The translations under genes were made by a program, and so were the position numbers. DNA of 64,000 bases from Nocardia sp. NBC_01503 (lineage in GTDB: Bacteria > Actinomycetota > Actinomycetes > Mycobacteriales > Mycobacteriaceae), in the NCBI RefSeq assembly GCF_036327755.1, contig NZ_CP109596.1, positions 2,542,001-2,606,000 on the forward strand, in the 5' to 3' direction. Shown in pieces: positions 1 to 10,326 of the stretch. Each line of letters begins with the position of its first letter. The first letter of the stretch is position 1. The notes below the pieces were generated by a model. It was given only the letters and a program-made list of their open reading frames with translations, had not been told where the DNA came from and searched no databases.

Positions 1-126
1 CTGGGCGTGTGCGGCGAGTAGATCGCGATCGGTGGCCTCGCCGACCCTGGGGCGGGTCCGGACAGCCGTCGCTGTGGGCCGAGTTCGTGGCTCGGTCGCT
101 ACTCCGAAATTCTTCGCAGACGACAA
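1..126 (-). CDS. sigM: ECF sigma factor, N-terminal fragment (probably SigM)
   Basis: Only the first 42 codons lie in the window; the rest continues past base 1. The frame reads into VGEATDRDLLAAHAQ, the typical start of sigma region 2 in ECF factors, where the D-x-x-LLAAH pattern is common. A TTG start is chosen because CTCCTG at 132-137 (CAGGAG on the coding strand) lies five bases before it and no ATG or GTG occurs in frame. In M. tuberculosis sigM directly follows the mviN gene, so position and strand support the name. The family call rests on about 15 residues plus synteny. Confidence 0.6.
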   Translation of the reverse strand, partial: MSSAKNFGVATEPRTRPTATAVRTRPRVGEATDRDLLAAHAQ

Positions 127-159
127 TGCAACTCCTGAAACCAGCAGAGAGTACGCAAG

Positions 160-189
160 ATCATATCGAAGATAACGATTCGGTAGCAA
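160..189 (-). promoter_or_regulatory. Possible promoter of the sigM-like gene
   Basis: On the minus strand TTGCTA (184-189) and TATGAT (160-165) are separated by 18 bases and lie about 35 bases before the TTG start. The stretch 127-279 between the two genes is otherwise unremarkable and unusually AT-rich for this window. This is a motif match only. Confidence 0.3.
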
Positions 190-279
190 CGGATTGCGCG
201 ATAAAAGCGCAGCTAGCGGGCGTTTTCGGGCGAACCGGACAGCATCGTCGATAACCGGACCATCCCGAATATCACGAAA

Positions 280-3200
280 CTATGGCGCGGCCTCGAACCG
301 GACCTCGGCGATGGAGGTCTGGTACTGCCCACCGTTCTGGGACAGCGCGGTAATCCACACCAGGACATAGCGGGCCGGCTGATCGGCCTGCACCGCGATC
401 TCGGTGGTCCCGTTGCCGAGCGTCGCCGCCCCGATCAGCTGGGTCTGATCCAGGGTCGGCGAGGCGGTCGGCGAGGTACGGATCTCCACCTGCGCGCCCG
501 CGGTCGGCGAATCGATGATCACCTTGGTGAGCTTGCTGGGGCTGCCCAGCGTGGCCAGCACCCCCACCCCCTTCTTGAGGGCGGGGAACTGCTGGAAGTA
601 CGCGTCGGTGCGCCACACCGTGGTCGGATTGTTGTCCAGTACCGCGCCGATGCTGCCGACACCGTCCGGGGTGCCCTCGGGCGAGAACACCATGGCCCCG
701 GTGACCGGCACCGGCACCCCCGCCACCGCGGCACCCGCCGGAGTGGACTCGGGCGCGCCCGGGGCCGGTGGCGCGACACTGGAGGTGGTGAGCCCGATAT
801 TGCGCTGTTCGTTCAACGGCGCCTCGGAGCTGCCGGGTGCGAAGACGCTCAGCAGCCACCAGATGATGACGCCGACCACCAGCGCGGCGAGTACGCCGAG
901 CCCGACCAGGATCCACATCATCCGCTGCGAGCGTTCCTTCTCGGCGGCGAGCAGTTCCGGATCGGCGAGGGTCTCGTCCGGTGCGGACGGCGGGCGCTGG
1001 CCCAGTCGCAGCACCGGAATCAGATCGGTCTTCTGATCCACCACCGACGCCTGTTCCAGCACATGCTGGACGGTGGCGGCGGTGCGCACACCCTTGTTGG
1101 ACTCCAGCGAGCGCACCGCGACCGCGGAGATCTCGAAGGGCACCTCGGGCCGAATCGTCCTGGGCTCCACCGGGGTTCCGTCCGGACCGAAATCGGCCAG
1201 CGGCAGTCCGCCGACGGTCGCGGCCGAACCGGTGACCCCGCCGACGCGAATCGGCCAGTGCGCGGTGATGAGCGCGTAGAGCATGGCCCCGAGGCCGCGG
1301 ACATCGGACTGCGCGTCCGAATCGCCGAGCGTGCCCGGGAAGGCCAGTACGGCATCACCGGAGGCGCTGATGCGCACCCGGTCCGGATGGTCGATGGAGA
1401 GTGAGCCGCCGCCGCGGTGCGCGAGTTCGGCCGCGGCCGCCAGTGCCCGGATCGCGCGGGCCGCGCCGATCGGGGACGGCACGGTATCGGCCATCTCCTT
1501 GAGCGAGCGGCCCGGTGTCCATTCGGCGACCACGATGCCGCCGGAGGAGCCGCGCACCACGTCGAGTACGCGGGCCAGGCCGGGCGAGTTGATCCGGCCC
1601 AGGCGCAGCGTGCGGGACAGGATCGCCTGTGGCCCATCGTGTCCGGAGTTATCGGCGGCCTGCTGGTCGGCGTCGACGAAGGTGAGCGCGACCTCGCGGT
1701 CCAGCTTCACATCCAGGGCCTGCCAGAACTTGAGTCCGCGCGCGCCGCCGTGACCGGCCAGCAGCCGGTAGCGCCCGCCCGCGACGGAGGCGCCGGGCAG
1801 CAGTTTGGGCCCGCGCTGGACGCGCTTGGCGGCCTCCACCCGCATGGGCGGCATCTGCGGCGAAATCGCCTCGTAGACACCGGTTTCGGGGCCCGCGTGA
1901 TCCTCCTGCTCCGGTAGCTCCCCGGAGTCGTGCCGGTCGCGCCCGGTGTCCCGGTGCGCGGTGTCGTCCTTGCCGCCCTTTTTTCCGTCCGTGCGATCCG
2001 GAGTCGGGGGCGCATCCGTGGAGAGCCCACCGCCCGCGGCCGCTGCGGATTCGGCGGCCGGGACGCCGCTCGCCGCGTCGTCGCTCACCCTCGTTCCTCC
2101 TTCGCCCTGGTATGTCGGAGACCGATGCTGTTGGGCCGGACCCGGTGTCCTGCGGGCACCATCGTCCAAGGCCGCGCGAGCGCCTTCGGCGCTTGCGCTT
2201 GCCTGCCGAACAGGGTACGGGAACTCGCCCTTGCCGGTGTTGTCAACCGCATCGGGTCGGATGACGGGCAGCACCATGGTCTGCGCGTCGAGGTACGGGT
2301 CGAACCGGTAGTAGTACGGCGCGGCGCGCAGATCCGGCTTGGGCAGCAGCGTGGTGTCGCCCATATCGCCGAGCGTGCCGCCGTCGAGTTCGAGATCCGG
2401 TGCGGGCGCGGTGATACCGAGCCGCCGCGAGATGGCCACGGTGATGGCGACGATCTCGGGAATGCCGGCCAGGCGCATCAGGCCGAAGGCGACACCGAAC
2501 ATGATGATCGCGGTCAGGCCGACGCGCACCAGCGAACCGAGTCCGCCGAAGGAGTCCGAAAGCCGGTGCAGGCCGATGACTTTGTCGGCGATCAGCATGA
2601 CCGCGCCACCGGCCAGCGAGGCCAGCACCACCCGGGTGACGGTGCGCCCGACATTGGTCATGCGCAGATCGCCGAGGCTGCGGTGCAGCAGCCAGCCGCC
2701 GATGATCGCGCCCGCGACGAAGCCGAGGCCGTTGGCGACGCTCAGCGCGATGACGACGTGATCCTCCGCGAAGAAGACCGGGGCCAGTGCGGAGAGCACG
2801 ACCTTCACGCCGGTGATGCCGAGGATGATCCAGGTTGGCGTCCAAGCCTGTTCGCGCGCGTAGAACACCCGCAGGTGGATCAGCACCAGCGCGTAAGGGA
2901 TCAGGGTGAACGCGGACCAGGAGACGGCCTCGCCGAGTCGCATGGCCTGGCCGGTGCCGAAATGGCCGTAGCCGAAGAGGGCTTCACCGATCTGCGGTCC
3001 GGCGAAGGTCATGAAGGTGACGACGGGGACGAGCGCGATCATGGTGAGGCGGGTGGCGGTGCCGAGATCGTCCACCACGGCCGGTGTGTCGTCGGCGGCG
3101 GCATTGCGGCTCAGTCGCGGCATGATCGCGGTCAGCAGGGTCACGCCGAGTACGCCGTATGGCAATTGCAGTAGCAGCCAGGCGTTTTGGTAGATGGCGG

Positions 3201-4629
3201 GGCCGGCCTTGTCCCAGTGTGAGGAGATCCGGGTGGCGAAGGTCCAGCCGATCTGGCTGATGCCGACGTACAGGATGATGGCCGCGCCCATGCCCGCGAA
3301 CTGCTTGAGCCGCTCGTCCACTCCCCAGAGCGGGCGCAGATCGATGCCCTCGCGGCGGATGGCGGGCAGCAGGCTGACCATCTGCACCACCACGCCGAGT
3401 GTGACGCCGACGCCGAGGATGAGCAGTTTCGGTTCGCCCATGCGGACCGGGTCGAGGCTGATCTCACCCGGTGTCATCCGGTAGGCGATGAGCACGGTGA
3501 GGACCACGAGATTGTTCAGCACCGGCGCCCAGGCGCCGGGTTTGAACACCCCGTGGGTATTGAGGATGGCCATCAGCAGCGCCGAGGTGCCGTAGAACAT
3601 CACCGCGGGTAGCAGCAGGAAGGCGAGTGCGGTGGTCAGTGCGGTGCTGACCTTGCCGTCATTGGAGAGGAAGACGTGCGTGGTCAGTACCGGCGCCAGG
3701 ACCAGGACTATGACGGTGCCGGTGCCGAGCACGGTCAACGCGGCGGTGAAGAGGCGCCGGACGAAGGCGCTGCCGCCGTCCGGATCCTCTTTCTCGGCGC
3801 GGACCAGGGTCGGCACCACGATGGCGGTGAGCACCGCGCCGAGCAGCAGCTCGGAGATCATGGTCGGGATGGTGCTGGCGACGGTGAAGGCCGAGGCGAT
3901 GGCCGGGCCGAGCACGGTCAGCAGCAGCAGCTGTTTTCCGAAGCCGGTGATGCGGCTGGCCAGGGTCGCGATGGCGATGGAGCCGGAGTCCCGGACCAGT
4001 TTGGCGTTGGAGCTCTCGGCCTTCGGGGCGGTGGCGACGCGTTGTTCGCGGGTGCTGGGTCCGCCGGGGCGCGGCGGTGCTTGGCGCGGTAGCGGATTGG
4101 ATTGCGGGGTCGGGTAGCGCTGGCCGCCTGGGGGCGTATTGCGCATGACCGGTCCGAGCGGTTGGTTCGGATCGCCCTGGCGGTGTCCCCAGTGGTAGCG
4201 GTCCTCCGGTGCGATGTGCGCGCCGCCGGGTGGTGGTCCGGCGGGGCGGGGCGGCTGCGGGTTGGATTGCGGCCGGCGGGGCGGTTGGGCCGGTGGACGC
4301 GGGGGCTGGCCCGGTGGGCGGGCCATGATGGGCCCGGATTCGCCGGTGCGTGGTCCGCGCACGGGTGGTGGACCGGACGGTTGACCTTGTGGCCGACCGG
4401 GCATGACGGTCGGAATGCCCTGTGAGGAAGGATTTCCCACCCGTGGTCCGGGGCTCGGCGGTCCCGGACGGGAGCCGCGCTGCTGCGGTACGCCCCGTTC
4501 CCAGGGTGCGGAGGGTGCGCGCCGGGGTGCGGGAGCGTCCGGACCGTCACCGCGGCCGGGCGTGCGCGGTGGCGGCCCGTCCTGTCCTTCGCCTCGGCCG
4601 GTCGAGCGTGGTCCGCCGTACTCGCTCAC
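280..4629 (-). CDS. murJ: MurJ-type lipid II flippase fused to pseudokinase and extracellular domain (MviN)
   Basis: 1449 residues. Residues 1-205 are Pro/Gly/Arg-rich and presumably disordered; about 211-735 are the multi-pass MurJ/MviN flippase that moves lipid II across the membrane; 740-940 is another low-complexity linker; about 945-1195 is a protein-kinase-like fold (ALTFVDAD, VRGLGAMLYALI) without recognisable catalytic HRD and DFG motifs. A single membrane helix follows near 1240-1262, then a discoidin-like outer domain. This is the architecture of M. tuberculosis Rv3910, whose pseudokinase is phosphorylated by PknB and bound by FhaA (known for that protein, inferred here). The start overlaps the upstream stop by four bases, so it is translated as the last gene of an operon with the DUF6049 and mutT4 genes. 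Confidence 0.93.
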   Translation of the reverse strand: MSEYGGPRSTGRGEGQDGPPPRTPGRGDGPDAPAPRRAPSAPWERGVPQQRGSRPGPPSPGPRVGNPSSQGIPTVMPGRPQGQPSGPPPVRGPRTGESGPIMARPPGQPPRPPAQPPRRPQSNPQPPRPAGPPPGGAHIAPEDRYHWGHRQGDPNQPLGPVMRNTPPGGQRYPTPQSNPLPRQAPPRPGGPSTREQRVATAPKAESSNAKLVRDSGSIAIATLASRITGFGKQLLLLTVLGPAIASAFTVASTIPTMISELLLGAVLTAIVVPTLVRAEKEDPDGGSAFVRRLFTAALTVLGTGTVIVLVLAPVLTTHVFLSNDGKVSTALTTALAFLLLPAVMFYGTSALLMAILNTHGVFKPGAWAPVLNNLVVLTVLIAYRMTPGEISLDPVRMGEPKLLILGVGVTLGVVVQMVSLLPAIRREGIDLRPLWGVDERLKQFAGMGAAIILYVGISQIGWTFATRISSHWDKAGPAIYQNAWLLLQLPYGVLGVTLLTAIMPRLSRNAAADDTPAVVDDLGTATRLTMIALVPVVTFMTFAGPQIGEALFGYGHFGTGQAMRLGEAVSWSAFTLIPYALVLIHLRVFYAREQAWTPTWIILGITGVKVVLSALAPVFFAEDHVVIALSVANGLGFVAGAIIGGWLLHRSLGDLRMTNVGRTVTRVVLASLAGGAVMLIADKVIGLHRLSDSFGGLGSLVRVGLTAIIMFGVAFGLMRLAGIPEIVAITVAISRRLGITAPAPDLELDGGTLGDMGDTTLLPKPDLRAAPYYYRFDPYLDAQTMVLPVIRPDAVDNTGKGEFPYPVRQASASAEGARAALDDGARRTPGPAQQHRSPTYQGEGGTRVSDDAASGVPAAESAAAAGGGLSTDAPPTPDRTDGKKGGKDDTAHRDTGRDRHDSGELPEQEDHAGPETGVYEAISPQMPPMRVEAAKRVQRGPKLLPGASVAGGRYRLLAGHGGARGLKFWQALDVKLDREVALTFVDADQQAADNSGHDGPQAILSRTLRLGRINSPGLARVLDVVRGSSGGIVVAEWTPGRSLKEMADTVPSPIGAARAIRALAAAAELAHRGGGSLSIDHPDRVRISASGDAVLAFPGTLGDSDAQSDVRGLGAMLYALITAHWPIRVGGVTGSAATVGGLPLADFGPDGTPVEPRTIRPEVPFEISAVAVRSLESNKGVRTAATVQHVLEQASVVDQKTDLIPVLRLGQRPPSAPDETLADPELLAAEKERSQRMMWILVGLGVLAALVVGVIIWWLLSVFAPGSSEAPLNEQRNIGLTTSSVAPPAPGAPESTPAGAAVAGVPVPVTGAMVFSPEGTPDGVGSIGAVLDNNPTTVWRTDAYFQQFPALKKGVGVLATLGSPSKLTKVIIDSPTAGAQVEIRTSPTASPTLDQTQLIGAATLGNGTTEIAVQADQPARYVLVWITALSQNGGQYQTSIAEVRFEAAP

Positions 4630-7160
4630 CGTGCCTCCTTGTCTCGCAGTTCACGCTTGCGCGCCCGCCGGAACCTGTTCACTCGGCGCCGGGTCTCGGA
4701 GTCGAATTCCTCATCCGCCGGATCGGACTGACCGCGGAAGCGGTGCCAGAGTCGGCGGGCGACGAGCAGGAGCAACAGCGCACCGACACTCGCGGTAATT
4801 ATCGCCAACACTCGACCGTAGGCGTTGGAGCGCACCGAAACCGATACGGCATTGCCGAGAGGCACCCCATCGGGTGTGGTAAGGGCGATGGGTATCACCA
4901 GGTTTCGACTATCGGAGACCTCGGTCGGAATCTGGAAGGAGCGGGTTCCCTTGGCGGGCAGCACCTGTTCGCCGATATCGGTGATATTGGTCTCGGCGGG
5001 CGCGTCGATCCGGAATTTGATGCGGACGGCGACGGGCAGGTCGTTGCGGGCGACCAGCAGCAGCGGACTCTGCTCCGAGGCGAGGGTGTAGACGCCGCCG
5101 GGTGGCAGCACGGTCACCGAATGGAACAGGTCGTCGACCGTGCGGGTGGTCTGTTCGACGCGGCGCTGCGCGTTGGTGTCGGCCAGTGCGGATCCGGCGC
5201 GCCGGTCGGACATGGTGAGCGCGCGAATCAGATCGTCGCGCAGCGGGGTCAGGAAGGTGCGCGGACCGAGCTCCTGCTGGGGCTGTTCGACCAGGGCGCT
5301 CATCAGTTCGGTGATGTCGTGCGCCTGCTCCCGGACCGGTTCGACGAAGTGGTCCGGGACGGCCTCGGCGGCCGCGGTGGGCAGGTAGTCGAGGTCGTAG
5401 GGCTGTGGATCCGCCTGCTGCGCAAGCAGTTCGGTGAGCGAGCGGGGCGCGGCGAGGTTGGCGCGGTACATCTGGTCGAGTTGGCCGAGCAGCGCGGTGG
5501 CCTCATCGCGATTGGGGCCCCACTGCTGCGGCGGCATGAGCAGCGCCGAACGCGGGCGGTCGGGCTGTGGATTGAGCGCGGTCCAGGCGACGGCCCCGAG
5601 CGCGTCCTGCAACCGGGCGGCGCGGGAGTCGTTGGTGAGGTCGTAGCGCACCTTGTCCGGGGTGAACGGCGGGGTCGGCGGGTGTGAGCCGACGGCGGCG
5701 AGCGCGGTCGCGGACCAGATGTCGAAGGTGGCGGCGTGCAATTCGGGTGCGCCGGGCGCGGGTTCGCCACCGCCGGGTACGGGCAGGGTGAGTCCGCCCA
5801 GTCGCACCAGGTCCGGGCTGACCGAATCGATCGGGGTGCCCGGATTCTTGGCGCTGGAGATATTGGTGCGGCCGTCGGAGGGGGTGACGGCATTGTCGGC
5901 CAGTACCGCGGCGCTGTACCCGTGGTGGGCGAGCAGCTCGGCGCCCTCGTTGTCGATACTGCCCGCATCGGGCAGGGCCACGCCGCGGACGGATTTCACC
6001 GACAGCAGCTGATCGATCAGATCGGCCGGTGCGTTGAGCGCCCGATCCGACAGGGTGAGGTCGCCGGTGGCGGCCAGCGCCTCCGGATCGACCTGCGCGA
6101 ACGGCAGGGCGACCACGCACATGGTGGGCGCGAGAGATTTCAACCGGTCCAGCCAGGCCTTGGCGGCGTGTTCGCCTGTGCCCGCGCGGGTGCTGCCGTC
6201 CGGATCCGACGGGCTGGCCAGCACCCGGTAGCCGTCCGTCATATCGGAGACGGTGAGCAGCAGGTCCGGGTCGACGGCCAGGCACAGCGAGGCGTTCAGG
6301 TTCTCGTCGCCGCCGCCGTCGGGCTTGAGCGCGGTCTCGAGTGCGGACAGCAGCTGGTCGAGTCGCCCGCCCTGGGTGAGCGAGGCGGCCAGATCGTCGT
6401 CGGTGAGCAGGGCCTCGCCCTCGACGGTGCCGGGTTTGCCCGCGACCAGGCGGGGCCGGTCGGCGAGCGGCCACAGCATGGTGGTGGCGACCGGTGGCGC
6501 GTCGGGGACCGCCGGAACCGGTGGTGGCGCCTCATGTTTCCGTGGATCGGCGGTGGTCAGCGGGATGCCGAGTACCGGCAGCAGGAAGCGGGCGTCGTCG
6601 AGCCGGGCCTGGCCGCCGTAGGCGGGTTCGCCGTTCACATTCAGCAGCAGCGGATAGATACCGGGCGCGGTGATGTCGAGAGCCGATATGCCACTGGGCA
6701 GTTCGGTCGCCGAGTGCAGGGCGACGGTGAGGCTGAACTGCTTTCGCTGACCGGGCGTCAATCGATCTGCGACATCCTGGAATTCGCCGGTGACGTCGTA
6801 GTTGATCTGATCCAGTCGCAGCGCCGAGCGCAGCCCGCTGGGCGAGGTGACCGCGCCCGCGCGCTGAATGCGCACGCTGACGTCGTCCACCTGCCGGTCG
6901 CCGATATTGGTGACCGTCCCCGAGACCACGAAGTACGGGTCACTGGTGCTGGTGATGGCGGTGGGCGTCACCGAATCCAGCGACAGTTTCAGGAATTTCG
7001 GCCCGGTGGATTCGCCGCTGCCGCTGCCGGTCGGCTCGGCGGTCGCCAATGGCGCCCCCGCGGTGAGCACAGCCAGCATCACCGCGACGAGCGACAGGAT
7101 CCAGCGGTGCAGCGCCCCCGCGGTGTCTTGCCCAGGACGCCCAGACCCCGCACGCGTCAT
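4626..7160 (-). CDS. DUF6049 family membrane-anchored exported protein (Rv3909-like)
   Basis: 844 residues with a signal peptide ending near residue 42 (hydrophobic stretch then ATAEP), a large extracytoplasmic part, and a single C-terminal helix near 782-803 followed by a basic cytoplasmic tail. The family is found in mycolic-acid actinobacteria between mutT4 and mviN and has no settled function. Four-base overlaps with both neighbours indicate tight co-translation with the MurJ homologue. A role in peptidoglycan or envelope assembly is inferred from this position only. Confidence 0.85.
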   Translation of the reverse strand: MTRAGSGRPGQDTAGALHRWILSLVAVMLAVLTAGAPLATAEPTGSGSGESTGPKFLKLSLDSVTPTAITSTSDPYFVVSGTVTNIGDRQVDDVSVRIQRAGAVTSPSGLRSALRLDQINYDVTGEFQDVADRLTPGQRKQFSLTVALHSATELPSGISALDITAPGIYPLLLNVNGEPAYGGQARLDDARFLLPVLGIPLTTADPRKHEAPPPVPAVPDAPPVATTMLWPLADRPRLVAGKPGTVEGEALLTDDDLAASLTQGGRLDQLLSALETALKPDGGGDENLNASLCLAVDPDLLLTVSDMTDGYRVLASPSDPDGSTRAGTGEHAAKAWLDRLKSLAPTMCVVALPFAQVDPEALAATGDLTLSDRALNAPADLIDQLLSVKSVRGVALPDAGSIDNEGAELLAHHGYSAAVLADNAVTPSDGRTNISSAKNPGTPIDSVSPDLVRLGGLTLPVPGGGEPAPGAPELHAATFDIWSATALAAVGSHPPTPPFTPDKVRYDLTNDSRAARLQDALGAVAWTALNPQPDRPRSALLMPPQQWGPNRDEATALLGQLDQMYRANLAAPRSLTELLAQQADPQPYDLDYLPTAAAEAVPDHFVEPVREQAHDITELMSALVEQPQQELGPRTFLTPLRDDLIRALTMSDRRAGSALADTNAQRRVEQTTRTVDDLFHSVTVLPPGGVYTLASEQSPLLLVARNDLPVAVRIKFRIDAPAETNITDIGEQVLPAKGTRSFQIPTEVSDSRNLVIPIALTTPDGVPLGNAVSVSVRSNAYGRVLAIITASVGALLLLLVARRLWHRFRGQSDPADEEFDSETRRRVNRFRRARKRELRDKEAR

Positions 7161-7693
7161 TGTCTGCCGTTCTCCATCCGGTCGATCAGCCGGTTCGCGA
7201 CCTCGGCCAGCCTGCGTTCGTCAGCGTAGGCGAGCCGGGAATCGAGTTCGCTCAAGGGAACCCAGGCCACCTTGGTGACTTCGACGTCGGCATCGGAGAG
7301 TTCACCGTCGAGGAAGCGCATCAGATAGTGGTGCACGGTCTTGTGTACCCGCCGCCCCTCGGTGACGAACCAGTAGTCGATGCTGCCGAGTTCGGCGACC
7401 ACACTGCCATTGATACCGGTCTCCTCGGCGACCTCGCGGATGGCGGTCTGCTCGGCGGTCTCGCCCTCTTCGATATGACCTTTGGGCAGTGACCACAGCA
7501 GTCTGCCGCGGCGGTCGGTGCGACCGATCAGTGCGGCGCAGCGCTTCTCGCGCGGGCCGTCCAGGCCGTCCACGACGAGTCCGCCCGCGGAGGTTTCCCG
7601 GACCGTGCGCATGCGAGGTTTCGCCGCATTACCGGCCGAACCACGGCGCCGGGGCTGGCGGCGTCGACTGTTCGCGCGATCGGCCGGAGACAC
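7157..7693 (-). CDS. mutT4: NUDIX hydrolase MutT4
   Basis: 178 residues from a GTG start. The first 28 residues are Arg-rich, as in mycobacterial MutT4, then a NUDIX domain opens with [13 protein letters not shown]. The NUDIX box is complete: GHIEEGE, seven residues, then REVAEETG, giving the Mg-binding glutamates. MutT-type enzymes hydrolyse nucleoside diphosphates linked to other groups; the substrate cannot be told from sequence. An open frame runs further upstream to 7849, but the shorter start is preferred because of the length of relatives and a well-placed -10 element (see 7700-7705). First gene of the mutT4-DUF6049-murJ operon, divergent from pcnA. Confidence 0.88.
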   Translation of the reverse strand: MSPADRANSRRRQPRRRGSAGNAAKPRMRTVRETSAGGLVVDGLDGPREKRCAALIGRTDRRGRLLWSLPKGHIEEGETAEQTAIREVAEETGINGSVVAELGSIDYWFVTEGRRVHKTVHHYLMRFLDGELSDADVEVTKVAWVPLSELDSRLAYADERRLAEVANRLIDRMENGRQ

Positions 7694-7699
7694 TGCGCC

Positions 7700-7705
7700 A
7701 GTGTA
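7700..7705 (-). promoter_or_regulatory. -10 element placing transcription start on the mutT4 GTG
   Basis: The minus strand reads TACACT, then six bases, then GTG. This fits the actinobacterial -10 consensus TANNNT with the first transcribed base exactly at the start codon, so mutT4 is probably a leaderless mRNA. No ribosome binding site precedes the GTG. Confidence 0.45.
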
Positions 7706-7851
7706 TAGGGGTGCGTGGCTCAGACCGGCGCACCGCAGGGGTGCCGCGGGAATCGCGCGGAACCGAGGCGACGGGTAATGCTGTGGCAGGCGATTTACCC
7801 ACTCCATTAAGCTGCGTATTCGTGGTTTCGCAGCAGTCCGAGGAAGCAAGC

Positions 7852-9282
7852 GTGGATCGCCGTACCCGATTGCTGGCCTCGGCGGCGATCACGGTGGGAC
7901 GGCTCTCCGATGTTCTGACCCCGCTGGGCGAATTGTTCGCCGGGCACGGTCATGAGCTCTATCTGGTGGGTGGCACGGTGCGCGATGCCGTGCTCGGCCG
8001 GCTGGGCACCGATCTGGATTTCACCACCGATGCCCGGCCCGAGGCGGTGCAGGAGTTGCTGCGCGGCTGGGCCGACCATCTGTGGGATACCGGCGGCCTG
8101 GCCTTCGGCACGGTGAGCGCGGCCAAGGCCGGACAGCAGTTGGAGATCACCACCTTCCGCGCCGACTCCTACGACCGCGTGTCGCGCAATCCCGAGGTCA
8201 CCTTCGGCGACACCCTGGAGGCCGATCTGGTGCGCCGCGATTTCCGGGTGAACGCCATGGCGGTGCGGATCGGCGCACTCGGCGAACTCGAGTTCGTGGA
8301 TCCCCTGGACGGTATGGCGGATCTGCTCGAGGGTGTGCTGGATACCCCTGCGCTGCCGCAGGATTCGTTCCATGACGATCCGCTGCGAATGCTGCGCGGT
8401 GCGCGTTTCGTCTCGCAGCTGGGTTTCCGGCTCGCGCCGCGGGTGCGCGAGGCGATTGTGGCGATGGCCCCGGAGATCGACCGCATCACCGCGGAGCGGG
8501 TGCACGCCGAACTCGACAAGCTCATCGGCGGTGAACACCCCACCGAGGGCATCGATGTGATGGTGGAGACCGGACTGGCCGAGCGGGTGCTGCCCGAGGT
8601 GCCCGCCATGAAGCTGGAGATCGACGAGCATCACCAGCACAAGGATGTCTACGAGCATTCGCTGACCGTGCTGCGCCAGGCCATCGACCAGGAAGAAGGC
8701 GATCCGGATCTGGTGCTGCGCTGGGCGGCGCTGCTGCACGATATCGGCAAACCGCCCACCAAGAAGAACGAACCGGGCGGCGGGGTCAGCTTCCATCATC
8801 ACGAGGTGGTGGGCGCGAAGATGGTGCGAAAGCGTATGCGCGCCTTGAAGTATCCCAAGCAGTTCACCGAGGATGTGGCGCGCCTGGTCTACCTGCACCT
8901 GCGCTTCCACGGCTACGGCAAGGGCCAGTGGACCGACTCCGCGGTGCGCCGGTACGTCACCGACGGCGCGGAGCTTCTGCCCCGCCTGCACAAACTGGTC
9001 CGCGCGGACTGCACCACCCGCAACAAGCGCCGCGCCGCGCTCCTGCGCTCCACCTACGACGATCTCGAGGTCCGCATCGAAAAGCTCGCGGAGCAGGAGG
9101 ATCTCGCGCGGGTGCGCCCGGACCTGGACGGCAACGCCATCATGGAACTGCTCGACATCAAGCCCGGCCCGGACGTGGGTAAAGCCTGGAAGTTCCTGAA
9201 GGAACTTCGCCTCGACCGCGGCCCCCTCCCCCGTGCGGAAGCAGAGGCGGCGTTGCTCGAATGGTGGCAGGGCGCAAAGTAG
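7852..9282 (+). CDS. pcnA: CCA tRNA nucleotidyltransferase
   Basis: 476 residues. Adds or repairs the 3' CCA end of tRNA. The nucleotidyltransferase core shows [12 protein letters not shown], the DLDFTTDA metal-binding DxD near residue 60, RRDF and [14 protein letters not shown]-terminal HD domain is present ([13 protein letters not shown], then a [10 protein letters not shown] stretch). The GTG start is chosen because GAGGAAG lies seven bases upstream; the frame is open further upstream, including an alternative GTG at 7822, but the chosen start gives the length of the M. tuberculosis protein (480). It diverges from mutT4 with about 160 bases between starts, the arrangement seen in M. tuberculosis. 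Confidence 0.95.
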   Translation: MDRRTRLLASAAITVGRLSDVLTPLGELFAGHGHELYLVGGTVRDAVLGRLGTDLDFTTDARPEAVQELLRGWADHLWDTGGLAFGTVSAAKAGQQLEITTFRADSYDRVSRNPEVTFGDTLEADLVRRDFRVNAMAVRIGALGELEFVDPLDGMADLLEGVLDTPALPQDSFHDDPLRMLRGARFVSQLGFRLAPRVREAIVAMAPEIDRITAERVHAELDKLIGGEHPTEGIDVMVETGLAERVLPEVPAMKLEIDEHHQHKDVYEHSLTVLRQAIDQEEGDPDLVLRWAALLHDIGKPPTKKNEPGGGVSFHHHEVVGAKMVRKRMRALKYPKQFTEDVARLVYLHLRFHGYGKGQWTDSAVRRYVTDGAELLPRLHKLVRADCTTRNKRRAALLRSTYDDLEVRIEKLAEQEDLARVRPDLDGNAIMELLDIKPGPDVGKAWKFLKELRLDRGPLPRAEAEAALLEWWQGAK

Positions 9283-9330
9283 TTGGAGGCGGGTGGCCGT
9301 TCGTGGTCGACGGCGGGTGGCCGCCTCCCC

Positions 9331-9368
9331 CTGGGGGGTGGGCGGAGCCCCCGAGACCTGGCGTCACC
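9331..9368. repeat. Dispersed hairpin repeat, copy 1 (convergent gene ends)
   Basis: A G-rich run, GGCGGAG, then CCCCC GAGACCTGGCGTCA. The same block with small changes (CGAAGCCCCC AAGACCTAACGTCA) lies at 41531-41554, and the 41-bp tandem units at 41227-41511 are relatives. It can fold as a short GC hairpin. It sits between the stops of pcnA and the LmeA-like gene, where it could end transcription in both directions. Confidence 0.55.
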
Positions 9369-9421
9369 GCCCTTTTCGCGCTCGGGGGGTTCGGGGCGGC
9401 GCTCCCATGGAATGTCGTCTC

Positions 9422-10249
9422 TCAGAAGACGATCAGCGTCGTGCCCGCTACGATCGCCGAACGGATCTGCGCCAGATCGAAGGACCCGGTCAGCCCGGGC
9501 AGGTCGGCGGCGAAGCAGACATAGTCCCCCACGCGGTGGGTACTGCTGATCCGCGCGTGATTCGGTAAGCCGGACAGGGGAATCGGCTGCAACGTGGTCA
9601 ATCGCCGCGGCGCCCGGACCCCTCTCCAGTGCGCACTGTGCACGGTGATGGTGAGCAGATTGTCGGTGATCTCGGCATCGACGAGCGCCCGCACCCGTCT
9701 TCGTTTGTGCCGCGCCAGAACCAGTCCGTCCGCGGCGGGTTCGAGCTCCCAGTCCGGCTGCCAGGTATTGACCCACCCCAGTAGCGCGGCCCGCGATATC
9801 ACCCCGGTGACATCGAGTTGTGCCGCCCGCACCCGGGTCGGCACCCCGGGCACCAGCCGCACCCCGTGCGCGATCACGGTCAGCTCCTCGACCCGATGCC
9901 TATCCCAATGCACGCCGGTGACAACGGTTTTGGTCTGAAAATGCGCCCCCCGGCGGCGCACTTTGAGGGTGTGCAGCGTGGCGGTCACATCATGTCCGAG
10001 CAGGGCGGCATGGATCTCCTGCCCGCCGAACCGGCTGAGTATCCCCTCCGAGAGCAGTGTCATGAGCACATCGGGCATGAGCGCGGTGACCGCCCCGGCC
10101 CCGAAATCGGCTACGGGATCCAGCCATGCGGTGGTGAAGCTGGTCCACTGGTCGACCCAGCCCTGGTCGAACAGGCGTTTCCCGAGATCCATCCCCAAGT
10201 CCACGGCGCGCAGCGGTGACCAGGACTTCGGATCGAAATACGTGGCCAT
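9422..10249 (-). CDS. LmeA-like (DUF2993) phospholipid-binding protein
   Basis: 275 residues. The central part has the DUF2993 pattern: a beta-rich domain with a G-V-x-W-D segment, a region where AQLDVTGVISRAALLGWVN matches the conserved helix, and a C-terminal hydrophobic strand pair. The mycobacterial member LmeA acts in lipomannan elongation and binds phospholipid, but this copy has no clear signal peptide, so it may be a cytoplasmic relative. The ATG of MATYF is used; a longer in-frame start exists. The gene diverges from pxpA. Family call is moderate. Confidence 0.55.
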   Translation of the reverse strand: MATYFDPKSWSPLRAVDLGMDLGKRLFDQGWVDQWTSFTTAWLDPVADFGAGAVTALMPDVLMTLLSEGILSRFGGQEIHAALLGHDVTATLHTLKVRRRGAHFQTKTVVTGVHWDRHRVEELTVIAHGVRLVPGVPTRVRAAQLDVTGVISRAALLGWVNTWQPDWELEPAADGLVLARHKRRRVRALVDAEITDNLLTITVHSAHWRGVRAPRRLTTLQPIPLSGLPNHARISSTHRVGDYVCFAADLPGLTGSFDLAQIRSAIVAGTTLIVF

Positions 10250-10326
10250 GATTGTTTCGAGCCTACTGGCCGGTGCCGACATGACCAGCGTGTCGGAGGT
10301 GACCCGGGTCACGAGCAATCCGGTCG

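Noticed and set aside
9..254. 81-codon plus-strand frame at the left edge
   Set aside because: It is antisense to the sigM fragment and its promoter and shows no recognisable domain.
7489..7851. Long N-terminal extension of pcnA
   Set aside because: It would run through the start of mutT4; the GTG at 7852 with GAGGAAG gives the normal length.
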